From the NCBI RefSeq assembly GCF_011801125.1, contig NZ_CP046171.1, positions 744,001-808,000 of the forward strand: a stretch of DNA of 64,000 nucleotides. Reading direction: 5' to 3'. The number at the start of each line of letters is the position of its first letter. Within the stretch, counting starts at the first letter, position 1. The position numbers and the translations under genes were made by a program. This document shows positions 31,431 through 39,872 of the stretch, piece by piece. The notes beneath the pieces are model-generated. The model saw only the letters and a program-made list of their open reading frames with translations, searched no databases and was not told the DNA's origin. Source of the stretch: Nocardia brasiliensis (GTDB taxonomy: Bacteria > Actinomycetota > Actinomycetes > Mycobacteriales > Mycobacteriaceae).

Positions 31431-33889
31431 CGCAGCACCCGATTCGACGGGTCGAGGGCGGCGGCTTGGGAGATGCGGGCGCCGATGGTGCGCAGGCGTT
31501 CGGCGAATTCCACTCGGCGCTCGGTCAATTCGGCTCTGGTCTTGGCCGAGTCGTCCGACACGCGTTCGAGCAGGCCGTAGTTGTCCGCGAGTTTCAGTGC
31601 GCTGGTGAACAGTTCGGTGGACACCGATTCCGGGCTGTGCAGCCGCTGCTGCAGCATCATCTGCTTGCCGACCGCGACGCATTCGGCGATGAGCTGCTTG
31701 CGGTCGATCTCGGTCTCCGGATCCCGCGCGGCCAACCGCTCGGCTACCACCAGTTGCGCGTCGAAGAACGAACGAAGCACGCGGTGCGCCATCATGAATC
31801 CGGAGTCGGTGAGCTTGGTCATCACCTCGGAACCGAGGGTGTTCTCCCTGGTGTGACTGTGCCACTGGGGATCGAGCAGCAGCATCTCGGCGGTCATCTG
31901 CTCGGCGAACTCGGCGCGCTCGGGGAAGAAGAACTCGAATTTCAGCAGGTCGCGCAGGCGGAAGGCCTCGTCCCATCCGGTCGTCAGCTGGTCGGCGCCG
32001 TCGCTGTCGAGCGCGGCCAGGATGGACAGCTCGAGGATGGCCCGGTGGACGAACCAGTGCACCGCGCTGTTGCGGTAGAACGCGGCTTCCAGGTGCGCGC
32101 CCGCCTCGATCGAGTACACCGGCTCCAGTCCGCCGCGGTACACGGTGACCACCTTGGCCAGCGAGAGTTGTTCCAGCACAACGGCAAGGCCCTGGTCGTC
32201 GCGCAGCGCGGCGAGTTCACCGTGTGGCAGGCCGCGCTTCTCGATGTAACCGAGCACGGGCGCGAGCACCGTGCGCACCTCGCCGAGGGTGAGCGCGCGC
32301 TCGTGCACGCCGAGCAGCGCCAGGGTGACCAGCGCGTTGACCGTCACCGGGGTGACCGCGTTGATGCCGACGGCGATCTCGAACGCCAACCGCTGCACGG
32401 CTTTGCGCTCCAGTTCGGCGATCTCAGGGGTGTCCGGCACGCCCTGCCCGAGTTCGGTGTGCCCGATCGGCGCGGGCTCGGTGCGATGCAGCGGAATGGT
32501 CAGCGGCGGCGTGGTGAGCGGATCGCCGTGCGCGGCAAGCCGATCCCGGGCCGAGAGCGGTTCGCCGAAGCGCACATACACGTGCCCGGCCGAATGCTGC
32601 TGGCTGCGCACGTACCGGGCCAGCCAGGTGAGCCCCTCTGGCTTCTTCTTGCCGCCGACCTGCTCGGTGGCGATGGCGCCCAGCTCGTTGAGTCGCTCGT
32701 AGGTGATCGAGACCGGCACCAGCATGACGTCCTCGACCCGATGTGAACGCACCGCCGAGGCAAGGTAATTCAGCAGCCCGTAACGCGGTGGCCGCAGCTT
32801 GCCGGTGCGGGTGCGCCCGCCCTCGAAGTACCACTCCAGGTTGAATCGTTTGGCGAGCAGGTAGGCGAAGTACTCTTCGACCACCGCCTTGTACACCTCG
32901 TCGTCGCCGAAACTGCGGCGGATGAACACGGTTCCGGTGCGGCGGGCGATCGGGCCCATCGGCCAGAAGCTGAGGTTGGCTCCGCCGATCACATGGTTGG
33001 GCGGGAAGTCGTTGCGGGCCAGCACATCACCGAGCACGAACGCGTCGACGTAGGACCGGTGCGAGGGCAGGAACACCAGCGGGAAGCGCCGATTCAGGTC
33101 GCGCAGACCGGCCAGGCCGGAATCGTCGGAGTCGACCTTCCAGGTCGAGGCGTGGATGGGCCGCATCGCCTGGGTGAACAGGTCGGAGACCAATCTGCTT
33201 TGCGCGGCGACGAGTTCGTTCAGCGCCTTTTCCGCCCGGCGATACACCTCGTGCGGGCTCGCGCCGATCTGGTCGGCGATGAGTTCGAGCCTGCGCAGGA
33301 AGTCGGGGGAGTCGAGGATCTCCTCGGCGACCAGCCGGGGCACCTTGTAGCGGTCGCCGATGATGGTGCGTTCGGCCCGCTCCAAAGCGACCACGGCGGC
33401 GCGCACGATGGCGCGGGCGAACGGTTCCGCCGTGCCCTTCGCGAACAGGGCCGCCGCTTCGGGATTGTTCGCGCGCAACTCGCTGAGTAGCGCGGGCGCT
33501 CCGGTGAGCACCACGTGCCGGTTCGGCTGGCCGACCAGTTTGCGCTGGGCGAGCCGGTTCGGCTTGCGCGGATTGGTGAGCAATGCCATGTCGGCGAAGG
33601 TGATCCGGCGCACGCCGTCGCGTTCGGGGGGCAGCCAGAGCACGCGCACCGGAACGACGAGGGGATCGTCGTGCCTGCCGACCAGCCGGGCCGCGATCGC
33701 GCCCGCGTCCAGATCCAGCTGGGTGACCGGCGCGGTGCTGCCGAATTCGCCGGCGATGCCGCCGTTGCCGAGCCAGTTCCCGATCAGCTCGCGCTCCACC
33801 GCGGAGGCCGCGTCGACCAGGGCCACCACCGATTCCGGCGCCGATCCCGGCTGGATATCCGCGGGCGATCCGCCACGGTGCTCGATCAT
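31427..33889 (-). CDS. plsB: Glycerol-3-phosphate 1-O-acyltransferase (PlsB-type)
   Basis: This membrane-associated enzyme makes lysophosphatidate, the first step of phospholipid and triacylglycerol synthesis. The 820-residue protein is of PlsB size, with the HX4D motif PSHRSYVDAFVLGDV, the GAANLSFWPMG and FIRRSFGDDEVYK region, the FEGGRTRTGKL motif (glycerol-3-phosphate binding) and a long helical C-terminus. ATG 33889 is preferred for its CGGAGGGA ribosome site; the frame stays open to a GTG at 34042 with no ribosome site. The stop overlaps the next start (GTGA), so both acylation steps are made from one mRNA. Confidence 0.93.
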   Translation of the reverse strand: MIEHRGGSPADIQPGSAPESVVALVDAASAVERELIGNWLGNGGIAGEFGSTAPVTQLDLDAGAIAARLVGRHDDPLVVPVRVLWLPPERDGVRRITFADMALLTNPRKPNRLAQRKLVGQPNRHVVLTGAPALLSELRANNPEAAALFAKGTAEPFARAIVRAAVVALERAERTIIGDRYKVPRLVAEEILDSPDFLRRLELIADQIGASPHEVYRRAEKALNELVAAQSRLVSDLFTQAMRPIHASTWKVDSDDSGLAGLRDLNRRFPLVFLPSHRSYVDAFVLGDVLARNDFPPNHVIGGANLSFWPMGPIARRTGTVFIRRSFGDDEVYKAVVEEYFAYLLAKRFNLEWYFEGGRTRTGKLRPPRYGLLNYLASAVRSHRVEDVMLVPVSITYERLNELGAIATEQVGGKKKPEGLTWLARYVRSQQHSAGHVYVRFGEPLSARDRLAAHGDPLTTPPLTIPLHRTEPAPIGHTELGQGVPDTPEIAELERKAVQRLAFEIAVGINAVTPVTVNALVTLALLGVHERALTLGEVRTVLAPVLGYIEKRGLPHGELAALRDDQGLAVVLEQLSLAKVVTVYRGGLEPVYSIEAGAHLEAAFYRNSAVHWFVHRAILELSILAALDSDGADQLTTGWDEAFRLRDLLKFEFFFPERAEFAEQMTAEMLLLDPQWHSHTRENTLGSEVMTKLTDSGFMMAHRVLRSFFDAQLVVAERLAARDPETEIDRKQLIAECVAVGKQMMLQQRLHSPESVSTELFTSALKLADNYGLLERVSDDSAKTRAELTERRVEFAERLRTIGARISQAAALDPSNRVLR

Positions 33890-34169
33890 GACCCGGTCCC
33901 TCCGACGAAGATCCTGTTCCGTCTCCGCGCCCTCCGGTGCCATCGCGGTCGCGTCGGCGGTCAGCGCGGATTCGGCTCGGCCCGTTCCGGCGAGCTTCCC
34001 GTACTCATGCGGTGCTGACGTGTTGCGTCGGGGCAGGATCACTATGTGCGTTGGACTGGATCATAGGTCGCGGCGGGGCCGCGGGGTCGCAGGTTCGTTT
34101 CCATTGCAACTAGATCGACTTGCCGCGCCGATCCGAGGTCGGGTGCGCATGCCGAATTAGGCTGCGCGG

Positions 34170-34934
34170 ATGGACTGGGCGTTGCGCGCGTGCGGCTGGC
34201 ACGGTCACTACACCTACCAGCCGGAGGAGCCGGAGCTGGCCGCGCGGCTGCGGGTGGACACCGTGGCCGGGGTGGCGTGGCGCTGCCTGCGCTGTGGCAC
34301 GTTTGTGCCGGGTGACCCGGTGGGGTCCGGGCCCGCCGAGCACGCGCCGGAGGTGCCGCGCGGACGGCTGCTGCGCGACCGCTGGTTGATGCGCGTGCTG
34401 GCGATCGAACGGCTGCTGCGCGGGCTGGTGCTGGTGGCCGCCGCGTTCGGGGTGCTGAAGTTCCGGTCCTCGCGCGAGACGATGCGCGCGGCCTTCGATC
34501 GGGACCTGCCGCTGCTGCGCCCGCTGGCCGACCAACTCGGCTGGGATATCGACCGTTCGAAGCTGGTGCGCTTGATCGATGAGGCGTTCTCGCTGTCGAA
34601 CACGACCCTGCTGTGGGTAGCGCTCGGCGTCTTCGCCTACGCCGGGCTGCAGGTGATCGAGGCGAGCGGCCTGTGGCTGATGAAGCGCTGGGGTGAGTAT
34701 TTCGCGGTTGTCGCGACGAGTCTGTTTCTGCCGCTGGAGATCTACGAGTTGACCGAGAAGGTGACCGTGCTGCGGGTCGGCGCCCTGCTGATCAACGTTG
34801 TCGCGGTGATCTGGCTGCTCTACTCGAAGCGGCTGTTCGGGTTGCGCGGCGGTGGTGCCGCCTATCACGCCGAGCACAGTGCAGAGAGTTTGCTGAGCGT
34901 CGAGCGCTCGGCCCTGGCAGTACCGTCGAACTAG
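34170..34934 (+). CDS. DUF2127 membrane protein
   Basis: A 254-residue protein with a short cytoplasmic N-terminus containing a CxxC (WRCLRCGTFVPGD). It has about four membrane helices (IERLLRGLVLVAAAFGVLKF; TLLWVALGVFAYAGLQVIEA; YFAVVATSLFLPLEIYELTE; VGALLINVVAVIWLLYSKRL). The family is found in many bacteria and has no established function. It is divergent from plsB; the 280-bp gap holds both promoters. Confidence 0.85.
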   Translation: MDWALRACGWHGHYTYQPEEPELAARLRVDTVAGVAWRCLRCGTFVPGDPVGSGPAEHAPEVPRGRLLRDRWLMRVLAIERLLRGLVLVAAAFGVLKFRSSRETMRAAFDRDLPLLRPLADQLGWDIDRSKLVRLIDEAFSLSNTTLLWVALGVFAYAGLQVIEASGLWLMKRWGEYFAVVATSLFLPLEIYELTEKVTVLRVGALLINVVAVIWLLYSKRLFGLRGGGAAYHAEHSAESLLSVERSALAVPSN

Positions 34935-34981
34935 GCTTCCGTGGGTTTTCGGCTGTGTTCGCCAGCACAGCTCTTCTTGAA

Positions 34982-35000
34982 TCAGGTAATGCTAACCTTA
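34982..35000. promoter_or_regulatory. IdeR/DtxR-type iron box upstream of salicylate synthase
   Basis: TCAGGTAATGCTAACCTTA matches 15 of 19 positions of the IdeR consensus (TTAGGTTAGGCTAACCTAA). It lies 38 bases upstream of the salicylate synthase start, where a bound repressor would block transcription in iron-replete cells. Confidence 0.75.
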
Positions 35001-35037
35001 CCTCCAAGTCAGCCAGTTTTGAGCTTTTGGAGGATCG

Positions 35038-36351
35038 TTGTCGACCACGGACGAACGCTTGCGGGTGGAGTATGTAACCGATCCGGCGGCAGCGATGTCC
35101 CGACTGGCGGGGGCTGATCGGTTCGGTGAGTACGTCATGTACGAGAGCCCGGGCGAATGGGTCTTCGCCGCCGATCCGATCGGTGGCATCGAATTGGATG
35201 TCGAAGAGCTGCGGGTCACCTGGGACGGGAAGACGACCACCAGCAAGTGGGAGGGCAGCCCCGCCACCGTCATCGATCGGGCGCTGCGTGAGCTCCCGTT
35301 GGCCGGGCGCAACGCCTACGGCTGGATCGGATTCGAGTTCTGCGCATGGGCGTTCGCCGCGACCGAACACCTCGATCCGCGGACGACGGTGGCGCACTTG
35401 ATGGTTCCCCGGATCGAGGTCCGGGTCGGCGCCTCGGGCGTCCGGGTCTCCGGCGCCACCCCGACCGAGACCGGCGACATCCACAGCCTGATCGCCGAGT
35501 CGCAGGAATCCGAACTGCCGCAGGCGCATCCCGCCGATGTCCGGATCGACCCGACCGGGTATCGGGACCGGGTGGCCGAGGCGGTCGGCGAGATCCAGGC
35601 GGGCCGGTACCAGAAGGTGATCCTGTCCAGGAAGGTCGATCTGCCGTTCGTGGTGGACGTGCCTGCGACCTACCGGCTCGGCCGGGCGAACAACACCCCC
35701 GCGCGCTCGTTCCTGCTGCGCCTCGGCGGCCTCGAGGCGGCGGGCTTCAGCCCGGAACTGGTCGCCTCGGTCGACGAGAACCGGGTGGTGACCACGGAAC
35801 CGCTGGCGGGCACCCGCGCCTTCGGCCGCGGCGAGGCCGTCGATATGGCGGCCCGTGCCGACCTGGTCAGCGACCCGAAAGAGATCGTGGAGCACGCCAT
35901 TTCGGTGCGCACGTCGTTCGCGGAGATCGCCGAGGTGGCCGACCCGGGTACCCCGGCGGTCTCCGATTTCATGGTGGTGCGCGAGCGCGGCAGCGTGCAG
36001 CATCTCGCGTCCACGGTGCGCGGCCGCCTGGCCGCCGACCGGAGCAGCTGGGACGCACTCGAGGTGCTGTTCCCCTCGGTCACCGCCTCGGGCATTCCCA
36101 AGCGGGAGGGCATCGATTCGGTGTTCCGGCTCGATCACGACCCGCGTGGCCTGTATTCCGGTGCGGTGGTGACGGTTTCGCCCACCGGTGCGCTGGAGGC
36201 GACGCTGGTGCTGCGCGCGGTCTACCAGAACACCGAGGGCGCCTGGCTGCGCGCCGGTGCCGGCATCGTCGGGCAATCGCGCCCGGACCGGGAGTTCGAG
36301 GAGACCTGCGAAAAGCTCGGCAGCATCGCGCCCTACGTGGTGCGCGCCTGA
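35038..36351 (+). CDS. mbtI: Salicylate synthase (MbtI/Irp9 type)
   Basis: This chorismate-using enzyme makes salicylate, the cap of mycobactin/nocobactin siderophores, through isochorismate. The 437-residue protein has the single-domain fold of the anthranilate synthase component I family: KVILSRKVDLPF, PELVASVDENRVVTTEPLAG, GTRAFGRG, the FPSVTASGIPKREG motif and the C-terminal GAGIVGQSRPDREFEETCEK with metal-binding glutamates. The TTG start follows GGAGG by 4 bases. Iron control is indicated by the upstream IdeR-like box. The next step, salicylate activation, is encoded by the convergent gene. Confidence 0.93.
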   Translation: MSTTDERLRVEYVTDPAAAMSRLAGADRFGEYVMYESPGEWVFAADPIGGIELDVEELRVTWDGKTTTSKWEGSPATVIDRALRELPLAGRNAYGWIGFEFCAWAFAATEHLDPRTTVAHLMVPRIEVRVGASGVRVSGATPTETGDIHSLIAESQESELPQAHPADVRIDPTGYRDRVAEAVGEIQAGRYQKVILSRKVDLPFVVDVPATYRLGRANNTPARSFLLRLGGLEAAGFSPELVASVDENRVVTTEPLAGTRAFGRGEAVDMAARADLVSDPKEIVEHAISVRTSFAEIAEVADPGTPAVSDFMVVRERGSVQHLASTVRGRLAADRSSWDALEVLFPSVTASGIPKREGIDSVFRLDHDPRGLYSGAVVTVSPTGALEATLVLRAVYQNTEGAWLRAGAGIVGQSRPDREFEETCEKLGSIAPYVVRA

Positions 36352-36358
36352 CAGTGTG

Positions 36359-36394
36359 ACGGGCAGTACGCCGAAAGGTGCACTGCCCGTTTTC
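36359..36394. terminator. Terminator between the salicylate genes
   Basis: ACGGGCAGT (36359-36367) pairs with ACTGCCCGT (36382-36390), followed by TTTT on the plus strand. It separates two convergent genes. Confidence 0.82.
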
Positions 36395-36401
36395 TGTTCG
36401 C

Positions 36402-38015
36402 TCATCCTTCGCGGGCGCGCAGCACCTTTTTGTCGATCTTGCCGACGGCGGTGACGGGCAGGCTGTCGGCGCGACGGAGCACGTCGGGCAGTTTGTAGGT
36501 GGCCAGCCCGCGCTCGATCAGGAAGGTCTTGATCTCGACCAGCGTCGGCATGTCGCCGTCGACGACGAGGACGGCGCAGACCTTTTCGCCGAGCGTGGGA
36601 TCGGGCAGGCCGACCGCGGCGGCGTGCCGCACCGCCGGGTACGCGAGCAGGTGCTCCTCGAGTTCGTCGCAGGAGATGTTCTCGCCGCCGCGATTGATCA
36701 CGTCCTTGATCCGGCCGGACACGATCAGATGGCCGCTCGGCAGCCTGCGCACCAGATCGCCGCTGCGGTAGTAGCCGTCGGGGGTGAAGGCGCGGGCGTT
36801 GTGCTCGGGCGCACGGTAGTAGCCGCGAATCGTGTAGGGGCCCTTGGTCAACAGCTCGCCCTCCGCGCCCGGCGGCACATCGTTGCCGTCGGCGTCGACC
36901 ACCCGGATCTCGTCGTCGGGTGAGAGCGCTCGGCCCTGCGTGGTGCACAGCAGTTCGGTGTCGTCGTCGAGCCGGGTGTAGTTGAGCAGGCCCTCGGCCA
37001 TGCCGAAGACCTGTTGCAGGGTGGCGCCCAGCGCGGGGGTCACCTCGCGCGCGTTGACCTCGGCCAGCTTCGCGCCGCCGACCTGGAGCAGGCGCAGCGA
37101 ACTCAGGTCGGCCTCCTCCCATTCGGTTGCGGCACACCACAGTTGGGCCAGCGGCGGCACCACGGCGGTGACCGTCACCCGGTGCCGTTCGATCGCCGCG
37201 AATGCGCTCTCCGGGCTGGGGTCGGTGATGAAGCTCACCGCGCCGCCGACGCTCACGGTGCCGAGGATGCCGGGGCAGGCGAGTGGAAAGTTGTGTGCGG
37301 CAGGCAAGGTGGCCAGGTAGACGTCGTCCGCGGTGAGCTCGCAGATCGCGGCGCTCGCGGTGGCGTTGTAGGCGTAGTCGTCATGGGTGCGCGCGATGAG
37401 CTTCGGCAGACCCGTTGTCCCGCCGGAGACGAGCATCAGCGCGATATCGCTCGGATCGATCGGCGGCAGTGTCTCGCCCCCGCGGGGCACCGAGGCCAGG
37501 TCGGTTCCGGCGCCGGGCTCGCCGACCACGAGCACATGCCGCAGCGTCGGTACCGCGGCCCGTACCGACTCGGCCAGCTCGCGATAGTCGAAGTCGCCGA
37601 GCCGGTCGACGATGATGTAGGCGACGGCCTCGGAAAGCGCTGCCAGATGCTCGATTTCGGCCCTGCGGTGGGCGGGCAGCGTCAGCACCGGAATGATGCC
37701 AGCGCGCAGCGCGCCGAAGAGCACGGTCAGGAATTCGGGCACGTTCGGCAGTTGCACCACCACCCGGTCGCCCGGCGCGATGCCCAGTGCCAGCAGGCCG
37801 TGCGCCATCCGGTCGGCTTCGGCGTCGAGCCAGGCGTAGCTGCGCGTCTGTTCGGCGTCGAGCAGCGCGGGCCGGTGCGGATGCCGCTTCGCGGTGTCGC
37901 GCAGCAGATCGGCCAGCGGGCGCCCGGTCCAGTATCCGGCTGCTCGGTAGGCGTCGGCGGCCTCGTCGGGGAAGCCGACATAGCCATCGCGATGCGTGGT
38001 GGATGTCGAAGTCAC
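36402..38015 (-). CDS. mbtA: Salicyl-AMP ligase (MbtA/DhbE family)
   Basis: This enzyme adenylates salicylate and loads it onto the carrier domain of the siderophore synthetase. The 537-residue protein has the adenylation motifs SGGTTGLPK (197-205), HNFPLACPG (241-249, the aryl-acid pocket signature with Asn), FGMAEG (337-342), YRSGD (416-420), GRIKDVI (434-440) and the C-terminal catalytic lysine in VGKIDKK (K526). The substrate (salicylate rather than 2,3-dihydroxybenzoate) is inferred from the adjacent salicylate synthase. An IdeR-like box is upstream. Confidence 0.92.
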   Translation of the reverse strand: MTSTSTTHRDGYVGFPDEAADAYRAAGYWTGRPLADLLRDTAKRHPHRPALLDAEQTRSYAWLDAEADRMAHGLLALGIAPGDRVVVQLPNVPEFLTVLFGALRAGIIPVLTLPAHRRAEIEHLAALSEAVAYIIVDRLGDFDYRELAESVRAAVPTLRHVLVVGEPGAGTDLASVPRGGETLPPIDPSDIALMLVSGGTTGLPKLIARTHDDYAYNATASAAICELTADDVYLATLPAAHNFPLACPGILGTVSVGGAVSFITDPSPESAFAAIERHRVTVTAVVPPLAQLWCAATEWEEADLSSLRLLQVGGAKLAEVNAREVTPALGATLQQVFGMAEGLLNYTRLDDDTELLCTTQGRALSPDDEIRVVDADGNDVPPGAEGELLTKGPYTIRGYYRAPEHNARAFTPDGYYRSGDLVRRLPSGHLIVSGRIKDVINRGGENISCDELEEHLLAYPAVRHAAAVGLPDPTLGEKVCAVLVVDGDMPTLVEIKTFLIERGLATYKLPDVLRRADSLPVTAVGKIDKKVLRAREG

Positions 38016-38069
38016 GGTCTTGCCTCACAGATGATTCGAGCCGAGCGCGGTGCGCGAAGCCCGGCAGAT

Positions 38070-38088
38070 ATAGGTTAGGCAACCCTAT
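38070..38088. promoter_or_regulatory. IdeR/DtxR-type iron box upstream of the AMP ligase
   Basis: ATAGGTTAGGCAACCCTAT matches 15 of 19 positions of the IdeR consensus. It lies 55 bases upstream of the ligase start (minus strand). Confidence 0.75.
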
Positions 38089-38176
38089 CTCACTCGGTTC
38101 GGCACGGCTACGACGGCTATGACCGCTGGTCGCGCGGCCGGGAGGAAGGTCGCGTGTCCGTTTAGACTCGGTCGCT

Positions 38177-39055
38177 ATGAGCAGGTGGGACACCTCGAAC
38201 ATGCCCGACCAGACCGGACGCACCTTCATCGTGACCGGCGCGAACAGCGGGTTGGGGGCCGTCACCGCGCGTGCGCTCGCCCGGGCCGGGGCGCGGGTGG
38301 TGCTGGCCTGCCGCAACGTGGCCAAAGGGGAGCGTGTGGCCGCGGACCTGGGGGAGCGCGCGGTCGTGCGCAGGCTGGATCTCGCGGACCTGGCCTCGAT
38401 CCGCGAGTTCGCCGCGGCCAGCGAGGGGGCCGACGTGCTGATCAACAACGCCGGGGTGATGGCGCTGCCCGAGCTGCGCACCGCCGACGGCTTCGAAATG
38501 CAGGTGGGCACAAACCATCTCGGGCACTTCGCGCTGACCGGGCTGCTGCTGCCCAAGATCTCGCAGCGGGTGGTCACCGTGGCCAGCGGTGCGCACGTGA
38601 TCGGCAAGATCGACCTCGACGACCTGAACTGGGAACGCCGCAGGTACCAGCGCTGGCAGGCCTACGGCCAGGCGAAGCTGGCCAACCTGCTGTTCGCCTT
38701 CGAGTTGCAGCGCAGGCTCACCGCCGCGGGCTCCTCGACGATCTCGGTCGCCGCGCATCCCGGCTACGCCTCGACCGAATTGCAGTCGCACACCGAGTCG
38801 ATCCAGGACCGAGTGATGTGGCTGGGCAACCGGCTGCTCGCGCAAAGTGCCGAAATGGGCGCGCTGCCAACGCTGTACGTGGCGACCACGCCGGTGGCGC
38901 CGGGCAGCTACTACGGCCCGACCGGCCTCGGCGGACTGCGCGGCTACCCCGGAGTCTCTGGCTCGTCGCGGGCGGCTCGTGACGAAGCCGTCGCGCGCGG
39001 GCTGTGGGAGTTGTCGGAGAAGCTGACCGGCGTCAGCTACGACTTCGGCGGGTAG
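38177..39055 (+). CDS. SDR family oxidoreductase (retinol dehydrogenase/WW-oxidoreductase-like)
   Basis: A 292-residue short-chain dehydrogenase with TGANSGLG nucleotide motif near residue 20, an Arg after beta-2 (ACRN) favouring NADP, NNAGVM, the NHLGHF motif typical of this subgroup, and the YGQAKLAN active-site Tyr/Lys. The substrate is unknown. ATG 38177 lies 90 bases from the IdeR-like box at 38070-38088, so iron influence on this divergent gene is possible. Confidence 0.9.
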   Translation: MSRWDTSNMPDQTGRTFIVTGANSGLGAVTARALARAGARVVLACRNVAKGERVAADLGERAVVRRLDLADLASIREFAAASEGADVLINNAGVMALPELRTADGFEMQVGTNHLGHFALTGLLLPKISQRVVTVASGAHVIGKIDLDDLNWERRRYQRWQAYGQAKLANLLFAFELQRRLTAAGSSTISVAAHPGYASTELQSHTESIQDRVMWLGNRLLAQSAEMGALPTLYVATTPVAPGSYYGPTGLGGLRGYPGVSGSSRAARDEAVARGLWELSEKLTGVSYDFGG

Positions 39056-39219
39056 CGCCTTCGGTTCCCCAGTGCGCCGCGGGCTGGACGCGCCGCGAGT
39101 AGCGAGGTGGCGGTGAGTGGTCCACATCACTCACACGGCGATGTCACACCTCGCGTCGCTGCGCCGTCGTCTCTGTAGCACCGTCCCGCACGGCAGGAAC
39201 CAGAAAGAAGGCAGACATC

Positions 39220-39690
39220 ATGAGCGCTCGTTTCAACCTCTTCGGCAACCGCGTCGCGGCCAGCTTCGTCAAGCGGCTCACCACCGCGGGCCGGGTGATC
39301 AACGAATCCACGCTGCCCGCAACGACTTACGAGCTGGTCAAGATCCGGGCCAGCCAGATCAACGGTTGCGGCTACTGCACCGACATGCACACCAAGGACG
39401 CCGCGCACGCCGGGGAGACCTCGGTGCGGCTCAACCTGGTCGCCGCCTGGCCGGAGGCCACCGTCTTCACCGAGGCCGAGCGCGCCGCGCTGGCGCTCAC
39501 CGAAGAGGCCACTCGGATCGGGGACGGGCGCGGCGTCAGCGACGAGGTGTGGCAGGAGGTGGCCAAGCACTACGACGAGGACCAGATCGCCGCGCTCATC
39601 GCCGCCATCGCGATGATCAACGCCTGGAATCGGATGAACGTCATCGCCCGCACCCCCGCGGGCGACTACACCCCGGGTCAATGGGGGTGA
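39220..39690 (+). CDS. Carboxymuconolactone decarboxylase/AhpD-like protein
   Basis: A 156-residue helical protein of the AhpD/CMD family. It carries the redox motif CGYCTDMHTKDA, with the CxxC pair followed by a histidine three residues on, as in alkyl-hydroperoxidase D. Members reduce peroxides with lipoyl partners. A good ribosome site (GAAAGAAGG) precedes the ATG. It stands alone between the SDR and the DAHP synthase leader. Confidence 0.92.
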   Translation: MSARFNLFGNRVAASFVKRLTTAGRVINESTLPATTYELVKIRASQINGCGYCTDMHTKDAAHAGETSVRLNLVAAWPEATVFTEAERAALALTEEATRIGDGRGVSDEVWQEVAKHYDEDQIAALIAAIAMINAWNRMNVIARTPAGDYTPGQWG

Positions 39691-39703
39691 ACTCCCGACC
39701 TGG

Positions 39704-39709
39704 TACAGT
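39704..39709 (+). promoter_or_regulatory. Putative -10 element of the DAHP synthase operon
   Basis: TACAGT lies 7 bases before the GTG of the leader peptide. This spacing suggests transcription starts at or next to the GTG and the leader is translated from a leaderless mRNA. No good -35 element is visible. Confidence 0.45.
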
Positions 39710-39716
39710 CGCCGAC

Positions 39717-39788
39717 GTGCAGCGCGTGTATTTCTGGTTTAGCAAGCCGGCCCTGGGTGGGCTGGTCTGCGGCAACCACATGCGCTGA
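39717..39788 (+). CDS. Aromatic amino-acid leader peptide
   Basis: A 23-residue peptide, MQRVYFWFSKPALGGL then VCGNHMR, contains four consecutive aromatic codons Tyr-Phe-Trp-Phe (39729-39740). It ends 84 bases upstream of the class I DAHP synthase gene and just before a terminator-like hairpin. Such peptides let ribosome stalling on scarce charged tRNAs switch the downstream terminator off. All three aromatic amino acids, the pathway end products, are represented. Confidence 0.8.
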   Translation: MQRVYFWFSKPALGGLVCGNHMR

Positions 39789-39798
39789 CGACATTCCA

Positions 39799-39833
39799 CC
39801 CCGAGCCGGATATGGACCGGCTCGACGGGGTTT
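39799..39833 (+). terminator. Transcription attenuator before DAHP synthase
   Basis: GAGCCGG (39803-39809) pairs with CCGGCTC (39817-39823), and an outer CCCC/GGGG pair (39799-39802 with 39827-39830) leads into TTT. CCACCC (39796-39801) could instead pair with GGGTGG (39755-39760) in the leader, an antiterminator that would form when the ribosome stalls on the aromatic codons. Confidence 0.65.
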
Positions 39834-39872
39834 CACGTCCGTGGGTCGGCCTGAGAAAAGGAACCCACGACC

